From: CBDUQI01 sp965369325
GTDB taxonomy: Bacteria; Pseudomonadota; Gammaproteobacteria; Steroidobacterales; JBCBZW01
Direction of reading: 5' to 3'
Assembly: GCA_965369325.1 (NCBI GenBank)
Contig: CBDUQI010000087.1
Location: 1 to 21,558 of the forward strand
DNA: 21,558 bases
The translations under genes and the position numbers were made by a program. Positions 7,424 to 16,045 of the stretch are shown here, piece by piece (positions within the stretch are counted from its first letter, which is position 1; every line of letters begins with the position of its first letter). The notes under the pieces were generated by a model. It was not told where the DNA came from. It worked only from the letters and a program-made list of their open reading frames with translations, and ran no database searches.

Positions 7424-8593
7424 ATGCGATACGAATGCCGAGAATACGGAGTGATTTATCGGTGTGCATTGTTGCGCGCGGCGCTGCTGTGGGCGGTCAC
7501 GACAACGGTGGGTGTTGCAACTGCCGCAGAAGCGCAGAGCAACGAATTCTCAGTCGTTCGGCTATCGGTCGGCGCGGGCGAGACGTCGCTTTTGATCGCG
7601 GATTTGAACGGGGATGCTCACCCGGATCTGGCGATTGCATCCGAGCGTGAAGGCACAGTGGCAATTCGCTTGGGTGACGGCGCGGGCGGATTGCGCAAAG
7701 CGAGCCGGTATGGTGCTGGCGTGAATCCCACCGGGTTGGCGAACGCTGATTTTAACGCGGATGGGGTTCAGGATCTGGTGGTCGCGAACCACGAACAATC
7801 TTATGCCACGGTGTTGCTAGGCGAAGGCGGCGGTCGTTACGGCACCCAGCCTCTGCGCGTGTTGCTTGATGTGGCCCCGCACCCCCATCGCGTGGCAGCG
7901 GCGGATTTGAATGGTGATAAGAAGATTGAGCTGATCGCCGACAGCCGAGACAAACGTGGTTTGTTCGCGGTAAGTGCCGACGGGGCTGGCGGCTTCGTCT
8001 CGCCGGGTACCGCTATCGGCGTGAGTGGTGCGCCGTACCTTGGGTTCGCGCTCGGCGATCTTAACTCAGACAACCGCCTGGATATCGTCACCCCGAACAG
8101 GGATGCGTTGTCTGTGCTGCTGAATTCGGGCCGCGCGGAAGTGAGTTTTTCGATGGGACAAGCCTTACCAATGCCAGGCGCCTTCGCGGTCGGCGTGGGC
8201 GACTTTGATGGCGATGGCCATCTGGATGTCATCGCCGCCTCAGAGCGAGACGGTGCGAACGTCGCCGTTTTTCTGGGTGATGGGAAGGGCGAATTTGGCC
8301 TATCCGCGGTGGCGAGATTGGCGGTCGCACCCGGTGCAAAGACGTTAGCGGTTGGGGATACTGACGGCGATGGGCGTTCGGATGCGGTGGTGTGCAGTTG
8401 GAACGCAAGTGCAACGCTGATTTCTCTGCGAGGGACGCAACTTACCGCGACTGCACTGCCGCTTGGTGATGTGCAAGCACCCTGGGGTCTGGCGATGGGC
8501 GACCTAAACCAGGACGGGCGTGATGACATTGTCATCTCCGATGGTGAAGGCGATGTGGCGAACGCCTATCTGACCAAGGGACGCCATCCGTGA
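7424..8593 (+). CDS. Exported seven-bladed FG-GAP/VCBS beta-propeller
   Basis: A 389-residue secreted protein. The signal peptide has an unusually long n-region (hydrophobic stretch about residues 15-33, likely cleavage near AEAQ). Almost the whole mature chain is seven FG-GAP/VCBS repeats. Each has an integrin-type calcium loop: DLNGDAHPD at 60, DFNADGVQD at 109, DLNGDKKIE at 161, DLNSDNRLD at 212, DFDGDGHLD at 260, DTDGDGRSD at 312 and DLNQDGRDD at 360. The 48-52 residue spacing fits a closed seven-bladed propeller with no additional domain. Such propellers bind ligands or proteins and are not enzymes by themselves; the partner is unknown. The start has aggag at 7409-7413, spaced 10 bases. 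No sorting tail or lipobox is present, so it is periplasmic or extracellular. The stop is 16 bases from that of the convergent cytochrome gene. Confidence 0.9.
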   Translation: MRYECREYGVIYRCALLRAALLWAVTTTVGVATAAEAQSNEFSVVRLSVGAGETSLLIADLNGDAHPDLAIASEREGTVAIRLGDGAGGLRKASRYGAGVNPTGLANADFNADGVQDLVVANHEQSYATVLLGEGGGRYGTQPLRVLLDVAPHPHRVAAADLNGDKKIELIADSRDKRGLFAVSADGAGGFVSPGTAIGVSGAPYLGFALGDLNSDNRLDIVTPNRDALSVLLNSGRAEVSFSMGQALPMPGAFAVGVGDFDGDGHLDVIAASERDGANVAVFLGDGKGEFGLSAVARLAVAPGAKTLAVGDTDGDGRSDAVVCSWNASATLISLRGTQLTATALPLGDVQAPWGLAMGDLNQDGRDDIVISDGEGDVANAYLTKGRHP

Positions 8594-8609
8594 TCGGCGC
8601 GCAAATCTA

Positions 8610-9059
8610 CTATCTAGCGGGATAGCGATGGTACTCGGGGACCACCAGCGAATAGGTGGTTTGCAGGAACGTGGTCAGATCGACTAGCTGCTGCACCGTC
8701 ATCACATCGTTGTACACGCGCATTCGCGAGGTGTTATCCGCATTGCTCGAAGCTGGCGTAAACCCACCTGATATTCGGTGTGATGGGTTGATGATTGATG
8801 TCACCAGATCCCCATAGGTGTTTACACGAGTGGTTGGACCACCGATGGTGACATCGATCGTTGGGTCGCCGCCTTCAATAAGCTTATCTACGGCACCTGG
8901 GATACGGTGGCATCCATTGCATTGCAGCGCTACAAAGGTGGTTTTGCCCTGCGCGACATCACCCGGCGGAAGCACAAAGCCCCTGGATTGTTGCTCACAG
9001 GCGCTGAGCAGTGTGCAAGCGATTGCGGCAAAAGTCAGTTGTCGAGTTGCTCTGTGCAT
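8610..9059 (-). CDS. Cytochrome c family lipoprotein
   Basis: A 149-residue exported electron-transfer protein. The N-terminus has a lipobox, TLLSAC, with the lipidated cysteine at 21, so it is membrane-anchored facing the periplasm. The heme motif CNGCH is at 47-51, preceded by GDVAQGKTTFVALQ, the usual first helix of class I cytochromes. The segment GDLVTSIINPSHRI near 83-96 and the terminal helix VQQLVDLTTFLQTTY match small c-type cytochromes that accompany copper or quinol oxidases. M113 or M120 could be the sixth heme ligand. The ribosome binding site gaggt lies 5 bases upstream of the start. No oxidase or dehydrogenase subunit is next to it; the PQQ-type dehydrogenase at 14303-15772 is a conceivable electron donor, but this is speculation. 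Confidence 0.88.
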   Translation of the reverse strand: MHRATRQLTFAAIACTLLSACEQQSRGFVLPPGDVAQGKTTFVALQCNGCHRIPGAVDKLIEGGDPTIDVTIGGPTTRVNTYGDLVTSIINPSHRISGGFTPASSNADNTSRMRVYNDVMTVQQLVDLTTFLQTTYSLVVPEYHRYPAR

Positions 9060-9155
9060 AACGCTACCTCGTCTATCCTTTTGTCCCAGTAGCAGATTGC
9101 CACTGGGCGAATGAGCCTGCTATACGCAATTGCGCTTAGCGAGGTCCGTATTTAC

Positions 9156-9181
9156 GCGGCCATCCCACATGGGATGGCCGC
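9156..9181 (-). terminator. Perfect hairpin after the dockerin gene, probable terminator
   Basis: An 11-bp perfect stem (gcggccatccc at 9156-9166, gggatggccgc at 9171-9181) with a 4-base loop lies 15 bases past the stop of the minus-strand dockerin gene. There is no T tract on either strand, so it may be a factor-assisted terminator or a 3'-end stabilising structure. Confidence 0.5.
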
Positions 9182-9195
9182 TACCGGTTGGGTGC

Positions 9196-11760
9196 CTAAT
9201 CGCAGATGTTAGGGAGTGCACTTGGACCGGGAATCGCGAAAAACAACTGCTTCAAGATTGCAAGGTCGTCAAAGCTCACATCACCAGAAGCGTTAAGGTC
9301 GGCTGCGGGATCGGATGAGAAAAACACGCTCTTCATCAACGCGAGATCCGAGAAGTCGACGTCGCAATCGTTGTCCAGATCGCCATCGCACACGTTGCCG
9401 ATGCCGTCGCCATCGCGATCGGATTGCCCCGGATTGCGGTGTCCAATGCAGTTATCAGCGTTATCTACCACGCCATCGCCATCGGTGTCGCCGGTCAACG
9501 TGAATTCGTCAACCGCCAGCATGAGCCCTTCAGTAAATCCGCCTTCGTCAAAGGCGAAGCTGGCGATAAAGGCAATTTTGTTTCCACTGATTGCTTGATG
9601 GTGCAGGTCGAGATCCAACCACAGTCCGGGTGATGGATAGAGATTGCTAATCGACTCGTTCTGTTCGGTGACGTCGACGATATTGCGTGCGATGTTCGCT
9701 ACAACCCCGGTGGGGACGGTGTAGGCGACGTTACCGGCATCAGTCGCGGGTGAGCTAACCGGTGGCACCGCCGCGTCGCTGGCCAGATTCAGTACGCCGT
9801 CCCGCCATGTGTAAATTCCGTTCACCCCATCACCCTCGCCCAGGAAGGCCACCTGACCGTGCCGAAACGCAGGTGACAGGAATGATTCGAACTGCCCGCT
9901 CGCTTGCGGAATGTCAGTGAGCTCATCGGCAACAATCGCCAGAGAGTCTGTTGCCTCCTCATAAAGGTAGATGCCATTGAACACCGTGTCACCGGGGAAG
10001 CCGCGGCCCCAGAAAGCCACTTGCGTGCCGTCGATGGAAGGCCCACTCCCAAATGAAGTAAAGGCGCCAACGCCTCCCACAGGAAGGTCAGGGGACAGTG
10101 GAATCAGTGTGTTTAAGTCGGCGATCACCTGCAGCGTGCCGTGTAGTTCACCGTAAACCCCCGCCTGGGTGGCAAAGGGCTGGGGTCCCTGTTCCGCCTC
10201 GAACACGATGTTGGTGCCGCTGATTGAAGCGCCCAGCGGCGCTAGCGTGTCAAAGGAACCGCTACCTTGCGGGATAGGCGTGTTGGTGGTGGCGACTGCG
10301 CGAATCAGCCCGTGCGCATACTCGTAGACGCCGCTTTGCACGATATACTCAAAGTTCTCCGCCTCCACGCCGACACCGGCGAACGCGACGCGCCCATTGC
10401 TTAGCCCTGGTGGGGCCGTCCGGGTTTCCAGAAACTTGAAAACACCGGAGCCGTCGGGCAGCGTCATAAAGTCCTCTGCGATTGTCTGCACGCTGCGGTC
10501 GTTGATGTCGATCATATACACGCCAGGGGCGTACTCAATGTAGCTCTCACTGGCCCACGATGTGGTGGTGGCGAATGCTAACTTGTCGTTCTCCAGTGCT
10601 GGGCTAAAAACGCAATCGATGAAGCACGCCTCGGCAAGTTGATCGATATGCCAGTCCAGCACGCCGCTAGCCACCACACCCTCAACGATGATGCGCTCGT
10701 TGCCGCGGTTGTACGGTGCACTCCAGCCGCCGTCCACGGCCTCGATGGCAATGACGTTCTCGCCCTCGCGAAGCGCGTAGGTGAAGTCAAGCGAATCGAC
10801 CTTATCAGCTCCGCCCTCGTCATGGTTTTCAAGCACGAGCAGGCCGTTAATGTACACATCGTAGTCGTCGTCGCCGTTCATTCGCAGTTGCCCGATTAAT
10901 GGCGCGGTCGATGCATCTGCTGGGAGCATGAACGTGTGACGGAAATAGGCGCGTAGCGGCCCGTTGGCACCGTTGGACAGCCCCAGCGGGTCGTGCCAGA
11001 TCGATTGGGCCAGGGTGTCTGGCAGGAATACAGCAGGTGCCACCGGGTTGGGATACTCAGCGCGCGCCTGATCCCACATCGAATCGTCGAAGTTGACCGA
11101 TTGCCATCCGTCCTGCGCTGTGTCGCTCGACTTCCAACTACTGTTGGTATGGAACGAAACGAGGGTATGTGGCGCCGCCTCAACTTTGCCATCAAACAGC
11201 ACTCGTTCGGCGCCACGGTCCCGTGGGGCATCAAAACTGCCATCCACTGCGTGAATGGCAATGACATTCAGGCCATGTTGCAGGTGCCCGGAAAAGTCAA
11301 CGGTGTCGACTTGGTCGCTAAAGCCGCCGTCGTGGTTTTCGAAGACCAGGGTGCCGTTAACGTACAACTCGTAGTCGTCGTCGGCGTTGATCAGTGCACT
11401 CGCAGTGTGCGGTGCATTTGCAGCGATTAAGTCCAGGTTGAAGTCAAAGCGAAAGTAGGCTTCGACGTCGCCGTTGTATCCAGTAGACATCCCAAGCGGG
11501 TCGTGCCACATGTTCAGCGCCTCAGTGTCTGGAATCAGCTGTTGCGGTGAAGTAGGGCCCGGGTAGGGTGCACGCGCTGGCGACCATGCCGAATCGTCGA
11601 AAGCGAGCGTCTCCCATCCGGGTTGCAACGTGTTTGCCGTTCGCCACCCGGTGCCGCTCAAGATATCAACGTTCGCCGTGGACGTATCTGTCTGTGCGTC
11701 GGCGGTGACAAAAAGCGCGCTCAAAAATAGTAGCGCCAGTGACAGTGCTGCGTGCTTCAT
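9196..11760 (-). CDS. Large secreted protein: twin beta-sandwich domains, repeat region, TSP3 repeat and C-terminal dockerin
   Basis: 854 residues. The signal peptide is 1-22 (cleavage near TADAQ). Two tandem copies of a galactose-binding-like beta-sandwich follow (about 28-193 and 197-362), each with FDDS.W...R..YP, a WHDPLG motif at 85 and 255 (period 170), a DDDY..Y(V/I)NG strand and an NVIAI.AVDG strand. This pattern recalls the N-terminal sandwich of alpha-L-rhamnosidases, but no catalytic domain is present. Residues about 385-745 are repeats of the type IPQGSGSFDTL..GASISGTNIVFE...GVY, like DUF7453-type propeller repeats. A thrombospondin type 3 segment (DTDGDGVVDNADNC) precedes a C-terminal type I-like dockerin at about 794-841, with calcium loops DLDNDCDVDFSD and DLNASGDVSFDD. 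The ribosome binding site gagagg precedes the start. It is probably a surface carbohydrate- or protein-binding component; the ligand is unknown. Confidence 0.88.
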   Translation of the reverse strand: MKHAALSLALLFLSALFVTADAQTDTSTANVDILSGTGWRTANTLQPGWETLAFDDSAWSPARAPYPGPTSPQQLIPDTEALNMWHDPLGMSTGYNGDVEAYFRFDFNLDLIAANAPHTASALINADDDYELYVNGTLVFENHDGGFSDQVDTVDFSGHLQHGLNVIAIHAVDGSFDAPRDRGAERVLFDGKVEAAPHTLVSFHTNSSWKSSDTAQDGWQSVNFDDSMWDQARAEYPNPVAPAVFLPDTLAQSIWHDPLGLSNGANGPLRAYFRHTFMLPADASTAPLIGQLRMNGDDDYDVYINGLLVLENHDEGGADKVDSLDFTYALREGENVIAIEAVDGGWSAPYNRGNERIIVEGVVASGVLDWHIDQLAEACFIDCVFSPALENDKLAFATTTSWASESYIEYAPGVYMIDINDRSVQTIAEDFMTLPDGSGVFKFLETRTAPPGLSNGRVAFAGVGVEAENFEYIVQSGVYEYAHGLIRAVATTNTPIPQGSGSFDTLAPLGASISGTNIVFEAEQGPQPFATQAGVYGELHGTLQVIADLNTLIPLSPDLPVGGVGAFTSFGSGPSIDGTQVAFWGRGFPGDTVFNGIYLYEEATDSLAIVADELTDIPQASGQFESFLSPAFRHGQVAFLGEGDGVNGIYTWRDGVLNLASDAAVPPVSSPATDAGNVAYTVPTGVVANIARNIVDVTEQNESISNLYPSPGLWLDLDLHHQAISGNKIAFIASFAFDEGGFTEGLMLAVDEFTLTGDTDGDGVVDNADNCIGHRNPGQSDRDGDGIGNVCDGDLDNDCDVDFSDLALMKSVFFSSDPAADLNASGDVSFDDLAILKQLFFAIPGPSALPNICD

Positions 11761-11918
11761 GGTGCCTCTCCCGTTGCTCTAAGGAAATTGAGCGTGCCGA
11801 TAAGCAACCCGCTAGCCGGTACGCTAACTAAGAGATGGGGGCGAGGTGGTTCGTTCGAAATAGGGGTCTATACGTATACCGTTGGGACAATGGTTTTTTG
11901 TAGCTCACTGTGTGTCTG

Positions 11919-11943
11919 GAGGGGGACTTGCGTCCTCCCCCTC
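11919..11943. terminator. Hairpin downstream of the S9 peptidase gene
   Basis: Stem gaggggga (11919-11926) and tccccctc (11936-11943) with a 9-base loop, between the S9 peptidase stop and the dockerin gene start. There is no T tract. The right arm, ctccccctcag, also forms the left arm of the hairpin at 17534. A 10-base palindrome, tatacgtata (11869-11878), lies between it and the dockerin gene and could be a regulatory site. Confidence 0.35.
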
Positions 11944-11996
11944 AGGGTAGCTTGATAACAACGACGCTATGCGGTTGAGCCGCGACGCGGCGAGCG

Positions 11997-14063
11997 CTAT
12001 TTTTTTGTTGTCTCCGGTGCCGGCGGAGCTTTCTTATCGTGCTTGGTGAACCAGCCCATAATGTTGTCCGTCTTGGCGATCAAGCGGCTCGGGCGTGAAG
12101 CAATGGAATGCGATGCACCCGGAATCCGTATCAATGCTGAGGGTACTTTCTGCAGTTTGAGCGCGCCATAAAATTGCTCCGCCTCCCAGGTGGGTGTGCG
12201 CCAGTCTTCCTCGCCGACCATCACCAGTGTCGGTGTGCTCACGTTGCCGACCAGCGAGATTGGGGACAAGCGCCAATATAGCTGGGGGTCTTCCCAGGGC
12301 TGCGCGCGCATCCAGTGACGCCCGACAAACGCGGCGATGTCGCCGGTGAGTGCCATGGTGGTCCAATTAACCACTGGTTTGACGGTAGCGGCGCCCGCAA
12401 AGCGTTTTGTTTTACCCACAATCCAGGCGGTGAGTACGCCACCGCCGGAACCGCCGGTGACGAACAGCCTGTCCGGGTCCACGTAGTCGCGCGCGATGAC
12501 AGCATCCACCACACTCATCAGGTCGTCATAGTCCTGCCCAGGGTAATTCCGATCAATTAGCTGCGCGAAGTCTTCCCCATAGCCGACGGAACCGCGTGGG
12601 TTGGCGTACACGGTTACGTAGCCTTGCGCCGCGTAGCGCTGAATTTCTGCGGCAAAACTCGGGCCGTACATGGCGAACGGGCCGCCGTGAATCTCCAGCA
12701 GCAACGCCAGGCTGCGATCGGCTTTGAACTGCGGTGGTTTAGCAATCCACGCTTCAATCTTGCGCCCGTCGTGGCTGGACATCACCTGAATTTCTTCCAG
12801 GGATGCAAGCTGGAGATGCCCTAGCGCATCCTCGTTCAGGTCGGTCAGGCGCCGAGCTTCACCCCGGCCCTTAAGGTAGGCAATGTCGGCAGGGCGGTCG
12901 GGGCGCGCCTGCGTATAGGCAAGCGCGGTGGCGCCGCGTGTGTTCACGGAGAATGCGCCGGATGCGTAGGGACGGCCGAGACTGGTGCCGCCAACGTCTT
13001 GTGCCAACACTTGGTGTGTGCCGCGCAACGGAATACTCAGCAGTGCGCTGTTGCCTTCTTGCTCGGCCAGTACGATTACCGATTTACCGTCCGGCGCCCA
13101 CTGCGGCGAGCCGACCGGATAGTCGATATCGCCACTTAGCAGTCGCACGTCGCCGCCATCGGCATCCATCACGTACAGATCACCCTGTTGATAAGCCTTG
13201 AGCTGGTCGTCATAGCCAAGGAATGCAATACGGCCACTGTCCGCATGAACCACCGGGTTGGCGTCGGGGCCATCACGGGTGGTCAATGGGCGCCGTGCCA
13301 GATCCACCAACGATACCGCATAGATTTCGCTCTCGATGGGGTCAAGCTCTGCATGCTCTACGTCATTCCCCACCACCAGCACGGTTTGATCATCCAGCCA
13401 GGCAGGGGAGGCAAAGTCGTTCTCACCGTCGGTGATCTGTCGGGGGTGACCGCCCTGCGCCGAGACCACAAACACGTGCTCCGCGCCTTCCTTCAACCAA
13501 CCGGCACCGTCAAACCTGTACACCAGATCGTCGAACACACGGACCGGGTCGGCCCAGGTTGCGTTTTCGGGCGCCTTCGGCGGCTCGGCGAAACTTGGGG
13601 GTTCGCCCGGCACGAACATGGAGAACGCTAGCTGTTGTCCGTTAGGGGACCAGCGAACCCCGGAGGGGCCCTCGAACAGTTGGGCCACGCGAAAGTCGCT
13701 GCCGTCATCAAGATAGCGGATGCGCAACTGCGAGGACTCCTCGCCATGCGCCATGTAGGCCAGGCGGTCGCCCGTCGGCGACCAGCGCGGCGCGCCGAAA
13801 CTGCCGGCGCCGGTGATCAACGGGCGATGGGAATTGCTCGACGTCTCCAACACCCAGATGGCGCCGGTTTTGCTGTCGGTCGCTTTGTCGAAGCCAGCGC
13901 GAACGTACGCAATGCGTTGCCCGTCAGGCGAAAGCTGGGGCTCATCGGCCCATTCAAGCGCGAACACATCCTCAGCGGTGAACAAGCGGGGCGTATCGGC
14001 CGCGTAACCGGTACCTGCGCACAGCAGAGCAACTGAGGCAAAGGCAGAGCTTCTTAACAACAT
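11997..14063 (-). CDS. Exported S9 family prolyl oligopeptidase-type peptidase
   Basis: A serine peptidase of the S9 family (acylaminoacyl-peptidase/DPP-like), 688 residues from the ATG at 14063. The N-terminus is a signal peptide (MLLRSSAFASVALLCAGTGY, cleavage near YAAD), so it acts in the periplasm or outside. An N-terminal beta-propeller carries WD40-like/TolB-like blades (PQLSPDGQRIAYV, PRWSPTGDRLAYM, PQWAPDGKSVIVL). The C-terminal alpha/beta-hydrolase domain has HGGPFAMYG and YANPRGSVGYG. Its catalytic triad is Ser539 (TGGSGGG), Asp620 (GEEDWRTPTWEAEQFY) and His652 (PGASHSIASRPS). All three are intact. The frame extends to a GTG at 14105 and an ATG at 14096; I chose 14063 because the signal peptide begins there and an agg lies upstream. 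It releases or degrades peptides by family knowledge; specificity cannot be read from sequence. Confidence 0.93.
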   Translation of the reverse strand: MLLRSSAFASVALLCAGTGYAADTPRLFTAEDVFALEWADEPQLSPDGQRIAYVRAGFDKATDSKTGAIWVLETSSNSHRPLITGAGSFGAPRWSPTGDRLAYMAHGEESSQLRIRYLDDGSDFRVAQLFEGPSGVRWSPNGQQLAFSMFVPGEPPSFAEPPKAPENATWADPVRVFDDLVYRFDGAGWLKEGAEHVFVVSAQGGHPRQITDGENDFASPAWLDDQTVLVVGNDVEHAELDPIESEIYAVSLVDLARRPLTTRDGPDANPVVHADSGRIAFLGYDDQLKAYQQGDLYVMDADGGDVRLLSGDIDYPVGSPQWAPDGKSVIVLAEQEGNSALLSIPLRGTHQVLAQDVGGTSLGRPYASGAFSVNTRGATALAYTQARPDRPADIAYLKGRGEARRLTDLNEDALGHLQLASLEEIQVMSSHDGRKIEAWIAKPPQFKADRSLALLLEIHGGPFAMYGPSFAAEIQRYAAQGYVTVYANPRGSVGYGEDFAQLIDRNYPGQDYDDLMSVVDAVIARDYVDPDRLFVTGGSGGGVLTAWIVGKTKRFAGAATVKPVVNWTTMALTGDIAAFVGRHWMRAQPWEDPQLYWRLSPISLVGNVSTPTLVMVGEEDWRTPTWEAEQFYGALKLQKVPSALIRIPGASHSIASRPSRLIAKTDNIMGWFTKHDKKAPPAPETTKK

Positions 14064-14137
14064 GTGGTGACCTGTTGGTGAGACGGAAGAGGGCATTATA
14101 AGCACAGGCGTGCGGGATAGCGGTGCTCAGTTGATGA

Positions 14138-14302
14138 TTACTTCCAACGCAGAATGTGTTGGCCGCTCGGGTGATCCCCGAGTTCTTTTAGCGCTTTCGC
14201 CCCGTCGCCCAAACCGAAACGGCGTACTGCGCCTGCTGCAGGGACGTCAGGGCCGAACATGCCGACCCTGACGGATAATCTAGACTGATTGGTGATTCGG
14301 CC
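14138..14302 (-). other. Open frame after the dehydrogenase stop, possible gene remnant
   Basis: Directly after the TAG of the sugar dehydrogenase the same frame stays open for 54 codons to a TAA. The later part (RRFGLGDGAKALKELG, then DHPSGQHILRWK) looks like real protein and recalls the C-terminal helix and strand of zinc-type alcohol dehydrogenase or quinone oxidoreductase family members. An ATG at 14260 would give 40 residues. A perfect 8-bp hairpin (cgtcaggg at 14245-14252, ccctgacg at 14266-14273) lies inside and could equally be a terminator for the dehydrogenase gene. It may be a decayed 3' end or chance. Confidence 0.25.
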
Positions 14303-15772
14303 CTACTGCTCGACGATTCGCATGACCTGGTTGCCGGACAGGTCGGTGATGTACAGCTCACCCTGCTCATCTTCACCAAACGCGGCGGGAGACATGTTGG
14401 TATCGATCAGCTCGAACGTGTTCCACTCACCGTCGCTGTTCTCCAGTGCTCCCCAGATGATGCCGGAGCAACTGTCGGAGTAAAAGTACACACCGTCCAT
14501 ACTGGGGTTGGCGAGTCCGCGGTAGCGGTTGCCCCCAATCACGGCGCAACTGAAAGCGCCAGCACCAAAGTGCGGATAGTCGATAATCGGCAACGTTAGC
14601 GTGCCATCATTGCAATTGGTCGGCGGGTCGAAGCAGCTGTTGCCCTCCATGCGGTTCCAGCCATAGTTCTCGCCGCCCGGGCTGATGGCCGGCTGGAAGT
14701 CCACCTCTTCAACGAAGTCCTGGCCAACATCGCCAATGAACAAATCGCCGGTGAGTCGATCAAAACTGAAGCGCCATGGATTGCGCAGGCCGTAGGCCCA
14801 GATTTCATCCATCCCCAGTTCGCCAACGAACGGGTTGTCCGCCGGAATGCCGTACGGAGCGGGGCCGTTCACATCAATGCGCAGCATCTTGCCGAGCAGT
14901 GTATCCAGATCCTGACCCGCGCCTAGCGGATCGCCGCCCGAGCCCCCATCACCTGTGCCAATGTAGAGAAACCCGTCCGGGCCGAACTTGATATCGCCGC
15001 CGTTGTGGTTACTGAACGGCTGGTCGATACTCAGCAAAATCTGCTCAGAATCCGGGTCGGCGATGTTCGCATCCGCGGTGACCGAAAACTGCGAGATATG
15101 CGTGTCACCGGCGTTGTTGGTGTAGTTCACGTAAAACAGACCGTTGTTCGCATACTCCGGATGAAAGGCGAGCCCGAGTAGCCCGCGCTCGCCGCAGCAT
15201 GAGCTGCGTGCATCAATATCCAGGAACGGCGTTTCGAGCCGCTGGCCATTAGCGTCCACGATAACAATCTGCCCGCGCTGGGCGAGCACAAACAAGCGGT
15301 TGGAGCCATCACCCGCATTGGCCAGCGCTACCGGATCCTGAATGCCGTTGACGTACGGTTCCAGTGTGATGTTCGGCGGGTTCTGCATCTGAGGGATGCT
15401 GACGACGTTGCTGGTGCTGCAGTCGTTGTTGTCATAAATTTGCAACGGGCGTCCGCATAGCACTTCGGGCACATTGGCCGTGCGGGTGGCGTTGCCGTCC
15501 GGGCCAGTCGCGAGTATCAGCTGCAGTCGTGGCGCGATCACGCCAAATGCGGTGCCCGCGCAGACCCCGCCTGGAATCAAAAAAGTGCCCTCGGCGGCGC
15601 CACGTACCAGGCCGATGTTGTCGGTAGGCGTAGCCCCCCGCACCTCGAGTTGAATCTGCCCTGGGCAGTTGCCATCGAGAGTCAGTTCAGGCGCAGCGAC
15701 CGCAGCGGGCGATAGTGCAAACAGAAAGCTTGATGAAAAAATACAGGCGAGTGCCTGGTAACGTTGAGACAT
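14303..15772 (-). CDS. Secreted PQQ-dependent sugar dehydrogenase-like protein (GSDH family)
   Basis: 489 residues. The signal peptide covers about 1-27 (cleavage near AAVAAPEL). Residues about 30-135 form an extra N-terminal cysteine-containing beta domain. The rest is a six-bladed propeller of the glucose/sorbosone dehydrogenase family: DPVALANAGDGSNRLFV, GERGLLGLAFHPEY, NHNGGDIKFGPDGFLYIGTG with the conserved histidine, WAYGLRNPWRFSFD, FIGDVGQ, and a C-terminal blade, AAFGEDEQGELYITDLSGN. By family knowledge it would oxidise an aldose or similar alcohol in the periplasm using PQQ and pass electrons to a quinone or cytochrome; HHIP-like non-enzymatic relatives exist, so activity is not certain. 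The start at 15772 has aagggg about 8 bases upstream. It is divergent from the dockerin-cohesin gene and separated from it by about 210 bases. Confidence 0.88.
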   Translation of the reverse strand: MSQRYQALACIFSSSFLFALSPAAVAAPELTLDGNCPGQIQLEVRGATPTDNIGLVRGAAEGTFLIPGGVCAGTAFGVIAPRLQLILATGPDGNATRTANVPEVLCGRPLQIYDNNDCSTSNVVSIPQMQNPPNITLEPYVNGIQDPVALANAGDGSNRLFVLAQRGQIVIVDANGQRLETPFLDIDARSSCCGERGLLGLAFHPEYANNGLFYVNYTNNAGDTHISQFSVTADANIADPDSEQILLSIDQPFSNHNGGDIKFGPDGFLYIGTGDGGSGGDPLGAGQDLDTLLGKMLRIDVNGPAPYGIPADNPFVGELGMDEIWAYGLRNPWRFSFDRLTGDLFIGDVGQDFVEEVDFQPAISPGGENYGWNRMEGNSCFDPPTNCNDGTLTLPIIDYPHFGAGAFSCAVIGGNRYRGLANPSMDGVYFYSDSCSGIIWGALENSDGEWNTFELIDTNMSPAAFGEDEQGELYITDLSGNQVMRIVEQ

Positions 15773-16045
15773 AATGTATCCCCTTGTGCTGGCCTTCCTG
15801 GCAGCGTGGTTGCTGGATTTGCCCTGCCGGTGTGCCGGCTTGGATTATCTGGAACCCAAGGCTTATAGTTTGATACATCAGAGTAAGGATTTATTTAAGG
15901 GAATGCACCTGTCGTCGATCGCGCACAGCAGCGCGGGAGCGACAACTCAGGCGGTAACCGTCTCAAGGGGCGGGCGCGCAAGATGATCCAGACTGATCTA
16001 TCTTTACATCAGGTGGCGAGCGACGGCCAAAAAATGGGGATGATG

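Noticed and set aside
15774..15986. Small plus-strand open frame of 70 codons before the dockerin-cohesin gene
   Set aside because: It has a hydrophobic start but no recognisable family and no clear ribosome binding site. It sits in the divergent promoter region and its tail is arginine/glycine-rich like random frames here.
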